This document shows, piece after piece, positions 1-7,398 of a DNA stretch of 64,000 nucleotides. The stretch lies in contig NZ_JAXQNP010000002.1 of assembly GCF_034427435.1 (NCBI RefSeq), forward strand, positions 1,488,001 through 1,552,000. Direction: 5' to 3'. The translations under genes were made by a program, and so were the position numbers. The DNA is from Nitrospirillum sp034427435. Its GTDB lineage: Bacteria > Pseudomonadota > Alphaproteobacteria > Azospirillales > Azospirillaceae. The notes under the pieces were generated by a model. It was not told where the DNA came from. It saw only the letters and a list, made by a program, of their open reading frames with translations, and did not search any database. Numbering within the stretch: the first letter of the stretch is position 1; the number at the start of each line of letters is the position of its first letter.

Positions 1-349
1 GCTGCCACAAGTCCACGTTCTTCACCGGCTTTTTGTCGGCCGTGAGCCAGCCTTTGGCCCGCCAGCCGTGGATCCACTTGGTGATGCCGTCGCGCAGGTA
101 CTGGCTGTCGGTGTGCAGATCCACCTTCACCGGCCGCTTCAGCGTTTCCAGCGCCTGGATGGCCGCCATCAGCTCCATGCGGTTGTTGGTGGTGTCGGGC
201 TCCCCGCCCTTCAATTCGCGCTCCGTGCCGTTCCAACGCAGGATTGCGCCCCAGCCGCCGGGGCCCGGGTTACCGCTGCAGGCGCCGTCGGTGAAGATCT
301 CCACGCGCGGGCTGGTCGGTTTCGCGTCGGTGGTGGGCGTATCGGTCAC
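1..349 (-). CDS. rnhA: Ribonuclease HI (partial, C-terminus beyond window)
   Basis: RNase HI cleaves the RNA strand of RNA-DNA hybrids in the cytoplasm (R-loops, primer removal). The reading frame begins with a short Thr/Pro-rich leader and then shows the family signature TDGACSGNPGPGGW, the MELMA helix carrying the catalytic Glu, and the TDSQY strand carrying a second catalytic Asp. About 116 codons are inside the window; the last catalytic Asp and the C-terminal helix lie past base 1. The GTG start overlaps the thrB stop codon as GTGA (346-349), so the two genes are probably translationally coupled. This thrB-rnhA pairing is common in Rhodospirillales. The identification is secure; only the C-terminus is unseen. 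Confidence 0.95.
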   Translation of the reverse strand, partial: MTDTPTTDAKPTSPRVEIFTDGACSGNPGPGGWGAILRWNGTERELKGGEPDTTNNRMELMAAIQALETLKRPVKVDLHTDSQYLRDGITKWIHGWRAKGWLTADKKPVKNVDLWQ

Positions 350-1338
350 GTCAAATCCTCGGGCGCCAGGCCGTAATCCGCCAGGCTGCGGGCCTGCTGG
401 TGGAAGCGCAGCTTGTGCAGGTATTCCAGCGGGTCCTTGCGTTTCACCAGGGCGCCCGCCGGCGTGTTCACCCAGTCATAGAGCCGGGTCAGCAGGAAGC
501 GCAACGCGCTGCCGCGGGCCAGCAGCGGCAGGGCCGCCACCTCCGCCGCCGTCAGCGGCCGCACCTTGGCGTAATTGGTCAGCAGCAGGCGCGACTTGGT
601 GACGTTGAAGGCGCCGTCGGGTTCGAAGCACCAGGCGTTCAGGCAGATGGCCAGGTCATAGGCCAGCATGTCGCTGCAGGCGAAGTAGAAATCGATCAGC
701 CCCGACAGGGCGCCGTCGTGGAAGAAGACGTTATCGGGGAACAGGTCGGCGTGAATGATGCCCTGCGGCAGGCCGGGGCGGCCATCGCGGCCGGGCCACA
801 GCGCCGAAAGCGCCGCCAGCTCCTCCGCCAGTGCCGCCTGCAGGCCGGGCTTGACGCCATCGGCGCCGTCCGCCGTCGCCGCCACCAGGGCACGCCAGCC
901 GTCCAGCGACAGGCTGTTGGCACGGGGGACGGAATAATCCGCGCCGGCCAGGTGCAGCCGGGCCAGCGCCGTGCCCAGGGCCGCGCAATGGTCGGGCAGG
1001 ATGCGGCGCGGCCACATGCCGGTCAGGAAAGTGACGATGACGGCCGGCCGGCCGGCCACGACGCGCAGGGCCTCGCCATCGCGCCCCGGCACCGGTTGCG
1101 GGCAGGTGATGCCCCGCGCCGCCAGGTGGCGCATCAGTCCCAGGAAGAACGGCAGGTCGGCCGGGTTCACCCGCTTTTCATAGAGGGTGAGGATGTAGGG
1201 ACCCTGGGTCGTCACCAGCAGGTAGTTGGAGTTCTCCACCCCCTCGGCGATGCCCTTGCACGAGATCACGTCGCCGATCGCGTAATCGGCGATGAACGCG
1301 CGCAGTTCCTCATCGGTGACTTCGGTATAGACGGCCAT
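346..1338 (-). CDS. thrB: Homoserine kinase, APH-fold type
   Basis: Phosphorylates homoserine to O-phosphohomoserine in threonine synthesis. This is the aminoglycoside-phosphotransferase-like ThrB found in alphaproteobacteria and pseudomonads, not the GHMP-kinase ThrB of E. coli. The 330-residue protein carries the APH/choline-kinase catalytic loop HADLFPDN at residues 196-203 and the metal-binding IDF at about 215. I chose the ATG at 1338 (MAVYTEVT) because this is where homologues begin; the frame is open 12 codons further upstream with a weaker match. Its stop codon overlaps the rnhA start (GTGA). No strong promoter was identified upstream. Confidence 0.95.
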   Translation of the reverse strand: MAVYTEVTDEELRAFIADYAIGDVISCKGIAEGVENSNYLLVTTQGPYILTLYEKRVNPADLPFFLGLMRHLAARGITCPQPVPGRDGEALRVVAGRPAVIVTFLTGMWPRRILPDHCAALGTALARLHLAGADYSVPRANSLSLDGWRALVAATADGADGVKPGLQAALAEELAALSALWPGRDGRPGLPQGIIHADLFPDNVFFHDGALSGLIDFYFACSDMLAYDLAICLNAWCFEPDGAFNVTKSRLLLTNYAKVRPLTAAEVAALPLLARGSALRFLLTRLYDWVNTPAGALVKRKDPLEYLHKLRFHQQARSLADYGLAPEDLT

Positions 1339-1545
1339 GGCTTGCGAGGTAGCGGGATTCCCGGCCGGGGTCAATGGTCGCCAGGTGCCGGGGCCCGCCT
1401 TTTCCAGCGGGGTGATGGCCAGCCGATGGCGCGAATGGCGAATTCGGCGATTTAGTGGCGAGAAGAATCACGGCATCGTCTTCCGAGATGGGTGATGAAA
1501 ATTTTTATCCAACAAAAACAATGATCTAAGGTCCTGCTCCACAAC

Positions 1546-1561
1546 TGGCACGGCGGTTGCT
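1546..1561 (+). promoter_or_regulatory. Sigma-54 (-24/-12) promoter of the psp operon
   Basis: TGGCACG, four bases, then TTGCT matches the sigma-54 consensus at every conserved position, with the required GG/GC spacing. Predicted transcription starts near 1572, about 65 bases before the small ORF at 1637. The preceding 60 bases are AT-rich (roughly 1490-1530), as is usual where IHF bends DNA for an upstream activator; no exact IHF site was found. In enterobacteria pspA is transcribed by sigma-54 with PspF, so promoter and downstream genes agree. No pspF is present in this window. Confidence 0.85.
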
Positions 1562-1636
1562 TTTAAGGGGACATGGCCGACACCGCCACCGGCGACCGGC
1601 CCCCGAGACAAGCGAGCTTCCTGTACGGAGATTGAA

Positions 1637-1782
1637 ATGACCGACCTGACCATGACCACCGCCACCCGCACCTTCAGCGTTCATACCGGCGAGCCCCCCG
1701 GCGCCTGGCGGCCCTGGCCCGCCACCTGCCGCTGCTGGCGGTCACCGCCCTGCTGTCGGTCGCCATCGTGAGCCTGTTCTAA
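1637..1782 (+). CDS. Small single-pass membrane protein ahead of pspA (apparent frameshift)
   Basis: ATG at 1637 is preceded by GGAG at 1627-1630. As given, the frame runs out of hydrophobic sequence after codon 21 at a six-C run (1694-1699). Adding one C restores a 48-residue protein whose C-terminal half is a clean transmembrane segment (LPLLAVTALLSVAIVSLF) ending in TAA at 1782. It is the first gene after the sigma-54 promoter and directly precedes pspA. Position and size resemble PspB, but I see no PspB sequence signature, so the family is unassigned. The break probably shares its cause with the other single-base losses in this window. Confidence 0.6.
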
Positions 1783-1837
1783 GCGCCTGCGTTCACCGCC
1801 TCCGTCCCCACCGCCTCATCTCTCAAGGACGCCTGCC

Positions 1838-2515
1838 ATGGGACTGTTTTCCCGCCTCGGCGACATCATCGATGCCAACCTGAACGCCATGCTGGACCGC
1901 GCGGAAGATCCGGAGCGCCTGATCGGCCTGGTCATCCAGGAGATGGAGGACACGCTGGTCGAGGTGCGGGCGGAGGCCGTCCGCTCCATGGCCCGCCGCA
2001 AGGAGCTGGAGGCCCGCTACCGCGATGTGGAATTCGAACTCCTGGAATGGGACCGCAAGGCCGAACTGGCGGTGACCAAGGGCCGTGAGGATCTGGCCCG
2101 GGGTGCCCTGGTGGCCAAGGCCCGGCTGGCCGACGCCGCCGACCCCATCCGCCGCGAGATCCAGGCCATCAGCGACAGCCTGGCCAAGGGGGCGGACGAT
2201 GTGGCGCGGCTGGAGGCCAAGCTGGCCGATGCCCGCGCCCGCCAAGGCGCCCTGCTGGCCCGCCATCGCAGCGCCACCGCCCGCCTGCGGATGCGCAGCC
2301 AAATCCACGACGGCCGCCTGGAAGAGGCCTTGTCCCACTACGGCGCCCTGCAGCGCGACATCGACCTGCTGGAAAGCGAGGCCGAGGTCATGGAGATGGG
2401 CCGCCAACCGCGTGGGCTGGCCGCCGAGATCGACGCCCTGGGCGACGACAAGGTGACCGCCGAGCTTGAGGCGCTGAAGGCCCGCGTGGCCAGCCGCGCC
2501 AACCCGCAAGGGTAA
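1838..2515 (+). CDS. pspA: Phage shock protein A (PspA/IM30 family)
   Basis: Peripheral inner-membrane protein that oligomerises on stressed membranes, limits proton leakage and, in proteobacteria with PspF, also restrains the sigma-54 activator. The 225-residue product begins MGLFSRLGDIIDANLNAMLD, the amphipathic N-terminal helix of the family, followed by the conserved EDPERLIGLVIQEME and long Ala/Arg/Glu-rich coiled coil. Length matches E. coli PspA (222). An AAGGAC Shine-Dalgarno lies 8 bases before the ATG. It sits between the small membrane ORF and pspC under one sigma-54 promoter. Confidence 0.95.
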   Translation: MGLFSRLGDIIDANLNAMLDRAEDPERLIGLVIQEMEDTLVEVRAEAVRSMARRKELEARYRDVEFELLEWDRKAELAVTKGREDLARGALVAKARLADAADPIRREIQAISDSLAKGADDVARLEAKLADARARQGALLARHRSATARLRMRSQIHDGRLEEALSHYGALQRDIDLLESEAEVMEMGRQPRGLAAEIDALGDDKVTAELEALKARVASRANPQG

Positions 2516-2580
2516 GACGATCCGTGAACGACCCGGGCGCCGCCGGCGCCCGCCCAATTTCGAACAGTGGAGAGGGGATT

Positions 2581-2853
2581 ATGAGGAGCTTTCAGCGTAT
2601 TTCCGCCACGATGCGCCGTCATCGCCTGGCCAAGGACCCCAGCCGCGCCGTCCTGTTCGGCGTCTGCGCCGGCCTGGCCCGTTACACCGGCCTGCCGGCC
2701 ACCTTCATCCGCATCCTGACGGTGCTGAGCCTGTTCTGCTTCTTCGGCGCGACCCTGGTGGTCTATGCCGCCCTGGCCCTGGTGCTGGATAGCGAATACG
2801 CCGACCGCGAGGAAATCCACGTCAGCCGCAGCTTCTACCGCGCCCACTGGTGA
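2581..2853 (+). CDS. pspC: PspC domain membrane protein
   Basis: A 90-residue PspC-type protein. The core SRAVLFGVCAGLARYTGLP followed by a hydrophobic stretch (VLSLFCFFGATLVVYAALALVL) is the canonical PspC domain. In E. coli PspC with PspB senses envelope stress and draws PspA to the membrane. I start it at the ATG at 2581, preceded by GGAGAGGGG, rather than the upstream in-frame GTG at 2524, which has no ribosome site. It is the last gene of the psp operon; the C-terminal tail is short and basic. Confidence 0.92.
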   Translation: MRSFQRISATMRRHRLAKDPSRAVLFGVCAGLARYTGLPATFIRILTVLSLFCFFGATLVVYAALALVLDSEYADREEIHVSRSFYRAHW

Positions 2854-2874
2854 AAGAGGCTGGGGTAAGGCTTT

Positions 2875-2897
2875 GGACGGTTCGCGGGGGACCGTCC
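2875..2897 (+). terminator. Possible weak terminator after pspC
   Basis: Inverted repeat GGACGGT (2875-2881) and ACCGTCC (2891-2897) with a 9-base loop, 22 bases after the pspC stop. There is no T tract, so it may only be a 3' end-stabilising hairpin. Confidence 0.3.
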
Positions 2898-2989
2898 CAG
2901 CCGGCCCCCGCCGCCCCGGGAACCTGGCCCATGGGCCCAGGCAACCCCGGCGGCGTGGTGGGGGCCGGTTTCATTTTCAGCGCTTGGGG

Positions 2990-3577
2990 TCAGCTTTTGG
3001 GCTTGATCGCCAAAGGCAGCGTGTCGAACAGGCCGGGTGGCTCGTTCTCCGGGCGGGCCTGTTCGATGGCCAGGATGCGGAACTTGGTGTCGATGCCGCC
3101 CCGTGCGGAAAAGCCGCCGGTGCCGCCCCCTGACGCCAGCACGCGGTGGCAGGGGATCAGGATGGGGATGGGGTTGTGGCCCAGCGCCTGGCCCACCGCC
3201 CGCGCGGCGCCCTTGGGCGCCCCGATGCGGGCGGCGACGGTGCCATAGGTCAGGGTCTGCCCGCGTGGAATGGCGCGGGTGACGGCATAAACCTGCGTGG
3301 CGAAGGGGTCGATCCCCGTGAGGTCCAGGGGAATGTCGGTGATGTCCACCGGCTCTCCCGCCATCAGGGCCTGGATGCGGACGCGGGCCTCGGCGATGAC
3401 GGGCGGCAGGTCGCCCGGATTGGCCGCCGTGGCGCCGGGAAAGCGCCGCGCCAGGCGGGCCCTGGCCTGCTCAGGCCCGCCCTCCGGCAATTGTGCCCCC
3501 ACGATCCCGTCCGGCCCCCACACCAGCGCGCAGGCGCCGATGGCGGTGTCGAACAGGATCGAGGCGCGCGGTGTCAT
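2990..3577 (-). CDS. ogt: Methylated-DNA--protein-cysteine methyltransferase
   Basis: Suicidal repair protein that moves the methyl group from O6-methylguanine in DNA to its own cysteine. The active-site motif IPCHRVL is at residues 141-147 with acceptor Cys143, preceded by the helix-turn-helix Arg-finger region (TYGTVAARIGAPKGAARAVGQALGHNP). An N-terminal RNase-H-like domain (residues 1-85) makes the full length 195, like Ogt. It is convergent with pspC and upstream of ispH on the same strand, with only about 40 bases between ispH and its start, so it may be read together with the ispH side or from its own weak promoter. Confidence 0.93.
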   Translation of the reverse strand: MTPRASILFDTAIGACALVWGPDGIVGAQLPEGGPEQARARLARRFPGATAANPGDLPPVIAEARVRIQALMAGEPVDITDIPLDLTGIDPFATQVYAVTRAIPRGQTLTYGTVAARIGAPKGAARAVGQALGHNPIPILIPCHRVLASGGGTGGFSARGGIDTKFRILAIEQARPENEPPGLFDTLPLAIKPKS

Positions 3578-3616
3578 GAGAGGCGGCCCTGCATTTCCTG
3601 GAGGAAACGGGAAGCC

Positions 3617-4564
3617 TTACTCCGCCGCCAGGCCGCGCGGCAGCTTGAAGGTGATGTTTTCCACCGCGGTCACGACTTCCTCGATCTGGACGTCATAGCG
3701 CTCGCGGCAGGCCTCGATGACCTCCTGCACCAGGATGTCCGGGGCCGAGGCGCCGGCGGTGATGCCCAGCACCTTGACCTTGTCCATCATGGCCCAGTCG
3801 ATCTGGGTGGCCCGCTGCACCAGCATGGAATTCACGCACCCGTGCTTGGCCGCGACCTCCACCAGGCGCATGGAGTTGGAGCTGTTGGGCGCGCCCAGCA
3901 CCAGGATGGCGTCCGCCTTCTCGGCGATGGCCTTCACCGCCGTCTGGCGGTTGGTGGTGGCGTAGCAGATGTCTTCCTTGCGCGGCCCGGCGATGGCGGG
4001 GAAGCGGGCCTTCAGCGCCGCCACGATCTGCACCGTGTCATCCACCGACAGCGTGGTCTGGGTGACGAAGGCCAGGTTCAGCGGGTCGTCCACCTGGACG
4101 GTGCGCACGTCCTCCTCCAACTCCACCAGCAGCACGGCACCCGTGGGCAACTGCCCCATGGTGCCCACCACCTCGGGGTGGCCGGCATGGCCGATCAGGA
4201 TGATCTGGCGGCCGTCGGCGAAGTGGCGCTCCGCCTCGCGATGGACCTTGGACACCAGCGGGCAGGTGGCGTCGACATACATCAGTTGCCGGCTTTCGGC
4301 CTCGGCCGGGATGGACTTGGGCACGCCATGGGCGGAGAAGACCACCGGGCGCCCGTCCGGCACCTCGTCCAGTTCCTCCACGAAGATGGCGCCCTTGGCC
4401 TCCAGGCCCTGGACGACATAGCGGTTGTGCACGATCTCGTGCCGGACATAGACCGGCGCGCCGTACCGCTGCAACGCCACCTCCACGATCTGGATGGCGC
4501 GGTCCACACCGGCGCAGAAACCGCGCGGGGAGGCCAAGAGGATGTTGAGCGTCGGCTTGGTCAT
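3617..4564 (-). CDS. ispH: 4-hydroxy-3-methylbut-2-enyl diphosphate reductase
   Basis: Last enzyme of the MEP isoprenoid pathway; an iron-sulfur protein that reduces HMBPP to IPP and DMAPP. The three conserved cluster cysteines are visible: Cys17 in SPRGFCAGV, Cys101 in DATCPLV and Cys200 in EDICYATTNRQ, along with the substrate-binding AHGVP and TxxxSVDDT motifs. I use the ATG at 4564 (MTKPTLNILLASPRGF), giving 315 residues, the usual length; the 22-residue upstream extension in frame is not conserved-looking. The other MEP gene in the window is ispE at 55 kb. Confidence 0.96.
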   Translation of the reverse strand: MTKPTLNILLASPRGFCAGVDRAIQIVEVALQRYGAPVYVRHEIVHNRYVVQGLEAKGAIFVEELDEVPDGRPVVFSAHGVPKSIPAEAESRQLMYVDATCPLVSKVHREAERHFADGRQIILIGHAGHPEVVGTMGQLPTGAVLLVELEEDVRTVQVDDPLNLAFVTQTTLSVDDTVQIVAALKARFPAIAGPRKEDICYATTNRQTAVKAIAEKADAILVLGAPNSSNSMRLVEVAAKHGCVNSMLVQRATQIDWAMMDKVKVLGITAGASAPDILVQEVIEACRERYDVQIEEVVTAVENITFKLPRGLAAE

Positions 4565-4791
4565 GGTGATCAGGTCTACTCGGGTTCCGGTAAGCCCCGG
4601 CGCGCGGGGCCGATCATGGCGGCGGATCATAAAACGGTGCGGCGGCGGATCGCCAGCGCCGATACGTTAAATCTCGTCGCCCATCAATATAAGGATGGCG
4701 CAGGCGATGTCTTGTGCCGGTATGGCTGCTTCTCTATTGTCGCGGGGCCCCGACGCCGGCCGGCGTCCAACTCCAGACGAGCCCCGCTTCA

Positions 4792-5376
4792 ATGAACATC
4801 CACACGGACACTAATATAGGTTGGCCCCCCAGGAAAGGCACCCGCGGCCGCCTGGCCCTGCTTTTGGGGATGCCTCTCATGCTGTCGCTGGCGGCATGCG
4901 CCAATAAGAACGTCGGTTATCGTCCCGGCTGCCCCACCGTGGCCATCGTCCGCGACGCGTCGTCGGTGGGCGTGCCCGGCGCCAACGGCCAGCTGAGCTA
5001 CACCGCCGTGATGCCCAACATCCAGGGCCGCTGCGAATACAGCGAAAAGGGCGTCACCATGACCGAGGATCTGCGCGTGGGCGCCAGCACGGGTCCCGCC
5101 TATACCGGCGGCCCCCTGCCGCTGACCTATTTCGTCGCGGTCACCGACGCCGACCGCAAGATCCTGACCAAGCAGACCTACAACGTCACCCTGGATGTCA
5201 GCAGCGGCAGCGGCGGTTCGGTGGAGCGGCTGACCCAGTTCATCCCGCTGAGCCCGGAAGTCGACGGCCGTTATTATGAGGTGCTGGTGGGCTTCCAGCT
5301 GACGCCGGAGCAGTTGGAGGCCAACATCCGCTTCAATTCCAAGCCGCCGGCCCCGCCGGTTCCGGCCGGGAAATAA
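4792..5376 (+). CDS. Putative lipoprotein, unknown function
   Basis: A 194-residue protein with a basic N-terminus (RKGTRGR), a hydrophobic core and the lipobox LSLAAC, so it is probably exported and lipidated. The mature part is a predicted beta-rich domain with CPTVAIVRD near its start and a repeated Thr/Val pattern. Homologous lipoproteins of unknown role occur widely in Rhodospirillales. It is divergent from ispH; the region between (4565-4791) includes the AT-rich 4660-4735 and must hold both promoters. The start at 4792 places the charged n-region directly before the signal; no strong ribosome site distinguishes it. Confidence 0.8.
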   Translation: MNIHTDTNIGWPPRKGTRGRLALLLGMPLMLSLAACANKNVGYRPGCPTVAIVRDASSVGVPGANGQLSYTAVMPNIQGRCEYSEKGVTMTEDLRVGASTGPAYTGGPLPLTYFVAVTDADRKILTKQTYNVTLDVSSGSGGSVERLTQFIPLSPEVDGRYYEVLVGFQLTPEQLEANIRFNSKPPAPPVPAGK

Positions 5377-5522
5377 GCGAAAGGCACAAGGCGTACGGGT
5401 TCGACCGGCCGGGCAGGGGCGCCCAAGGCCGGGAGCCCTCGGGGAAGGCGGGTCGCGGGGCAGCGGCCCGCCTTTACTTTTTGGGGTCCGTTGGATTAGG
5501 GTGCGTGCGCGAAGCTGATGAC

Positions 5523-5775
5523 ACCTCGCGGGAGAGACTGGTCCCGTTCGGGTCTGGCGCCGAAGGAGCAACCGCCCCCGGAAACTCTCAGGCAAAAGGA
5601 CCGCGAGGAAGAAGCACATCTGGAAAGCGGCCCGGCCTCATGGCAATGCCTGTCGCCACCCCCTGCGGGTGGCTTTCCGGCGTTGGAGGCCAAAGCCCAC
5701 CGACGGAGTAAGCGGGCCCGACCTGACGATAGGTCGTTCCCCCGTGAATCTCTCAGGGTCCGGGACAGAGGGGGG
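5523..5775 (+). promoter_or_regulatory. Tandem glycine riboswitch (gcvT leader)
   Basis: Two glycine aptamers in series upstream of the gcv operon. Aptamer 1 (about 5523-5612) holds the GGAGAG start, the CCGAAGGAGCAA joint and the conserved ACTCTCAGGCAAAAGGAC element. A short linker leads to aptamer 2 (about 5630-5775) with CTGGAAAGC, CACCGACGGAGTAAGC, a variable stem and ATCTCTCAGG...GGGACAGAG. In known gcv leaders glycine binding turns expression on. The expression platform must lie in 5776-5835, before the gcvT start, where a G-rich stretch could pair with the end of aptamer 2. Confidence 0.95.
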
Positions 5776-5835
5776 CGAGCCCACACGGAATCCGTCCGTG
5801 CGGGATGAACTCGTCCGCCGGGAGTCCCAGCGCTT

Positions 5836-6950
5836 ATGTCCAGTGAAACCGATTCGCCCCTGCTCACCACCCCGCTGAACGCCCTGCACCGCGAGCTTGG
5901 CGCCAAGATGGTGCCCTTCGCCGGCTATGACATGCCCGTTCAGTATCCGCTGGGCGTGCTGAAGGAACACCTTCACACCCGGGAGCAGGCCGGCCTGTTC
6001 GACGTGTCGCACATGGGCCAGGTCATCCTGCGCGGCGACGGCGTCGTCGACGCGCTGGAAAAGCTGGTGCCGGGTGAGCTGAAGGCGCTGAAGGAAGGCC
6101 GCATCCGCTACAGCTTCTTCACCAACGACCAGGGTGGCATCCTGGACGACCTGATGATCGCCAACCGGGGCGACCACCTGTTCCTGGTGGTGAACGCCGC
6201 CTGCAAGGTGCAGGACATCGCGCATCTGACGGCCGGCCTGCCGGGCATCGAGGTCGAGTACCTGGGCGACGACCGGGGCCTGCTGGCCCTGCAGGGGCCC
6301 ACGGCGGCGGCCGTGCTGGCCCGCTTCGTGCCCGAGGTCGCCACCATGCCCTTCATGTCCATGGTCAACGCCAGCCTGAAGGGCATTCCGGTGACCATCG
6401 CCCGGTCCGGCTACACCGGCGAGGACGGGTACGAGATCGGCATCGATGGCGCCCGCACCGAGGATGTGGCCCGCCTGCTGCTGGCGGAGCCCGAGGTGGC
6501 GGCCATCGGTCTGGGCGCCCGCGACAGCCTGCGCCTGGAGGCCGGCCTGTGCCTCTATGGCCATGACATCGACACCACCACCACCCCCGTGGAGGCCGGC
6601 CTGACCTGGGCCATCTCCAAGCGCCGGCGGGAGGAGGGGGCTACCCCGGTGACGCCATCGTCCGCCGCCAGCTGGCCGAGGGGGCCGCGCGCTACCGCGT
6701 CGGCATCCAGCCGGAGGGCCGGGCGCCGGCGCGCGAACACACCGAAATCCAGGACGCCAGCGGCCAGACGGTGGGTGAGGTCACCTCCGGCGGCTTCGGC
6801 CCCAGCGCCAACGCCCCGGTCGCCATGGGCTACGTCACCGCCGCCAACGCTGCCGTGGGCACGCCCCTGTCGCTGATCGTGCGCGGCAAGGCCCTGCCGG
6901 CCAAGGTGGCCGCCCTGCCGTTCGTGCCGCAGCGCTACTACCGCGGCTGA
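5836..6950 (+). CDS. gcvT: Aminomethyltransferase, glycine cleavage T protein (apparent frameshift)
   Basis: Transfers the methylene group from H-protein-bound aminomethyl to tetrahydrofolate and releases ammonia. The start at 5836 gives the typical N-terminus (LNALHRELGAKMVPFAGYDMPVQYP) and the folate-binding domain follows through RDSLRLEAGLCLYGHDID. After residue 268 the frame breaks at a five-G run (6636-6640): as given it becomes Arg/Pro/Ala-rich nonsense, while one extra G restores GGYPGDAIVRRQ and the conserved C-terminus to RYYRG and a stop at 6950. Corrected length is 371, normal for GcvT. First gene of the riboswitch-controlled operon. Confidence 0.93.
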
Positions 6951-7023
6951 TCCCGATCGCGCGGCCCGGCCGGTGCCGGGCCCGCCTTGCCATTGAACGC
7001 CTTTCCCCCCGAGGAGCAGAATC

Positions 7024-7398
7024 ATGACCATCCGTTTCACCGAAGACCATGAGTGGATCAGCCTGGACGGCGACGTCGCCACCGTCGGCATCACCACCTT
7101 CGCCCAGAGCCAGCTGGGTGACGTGGTGTTCGTCGAGGTGCCCGAGGCCGGCCGCGCCCTGACCAAGGGCAAGGACGCCGCCGTGGTGGAATCGGTGAAG
7201 GCCGCCAGCGAGGTGTTCGCGCCGGTGGACGGCACGGTGGTCGAGGGCAACCAGGCCGTGGTCGACGACCCGTCCCTGGTCAACAGCGACCCGCAGGGCG
7301 CCGGCTGGTTCTTCAAGATGACCCTGGCCAACGCGGCCCAGCTGGACGGCCTGATGGACCAGGCCGCCTATGACGCCTTCGTGGAAGGTCAGCACTGA
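7024..7398 (+). CDS. gcvH: Glycine cleavage system H protein
   Basis: Lipoyl carrier that shuttles the aminomethyl intermediate between P, T and L proteins. The 124-residue sequence contains the lipoylation site VVESVKAASE with Lys59, and the N-terminal TEDHEWI typical of GcvH. A GAGGAG ribosome site lies 7 bases before the ATG. Its stop overlaps the gcvPA start by one base (TGATG at 7396-7400). Confidence 0.97.
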   Translation: MTIRFTEDHEWISLDGDVATVGITTFAQSQLGDVVFVEVPEAGRALTKGKDAAVVESVKAASEVFAPVDGTVVEGNQAVVDDPSLVNSDPQGAGWFFKMTLANAAQLDGLMDQAAYDAFVEGQH

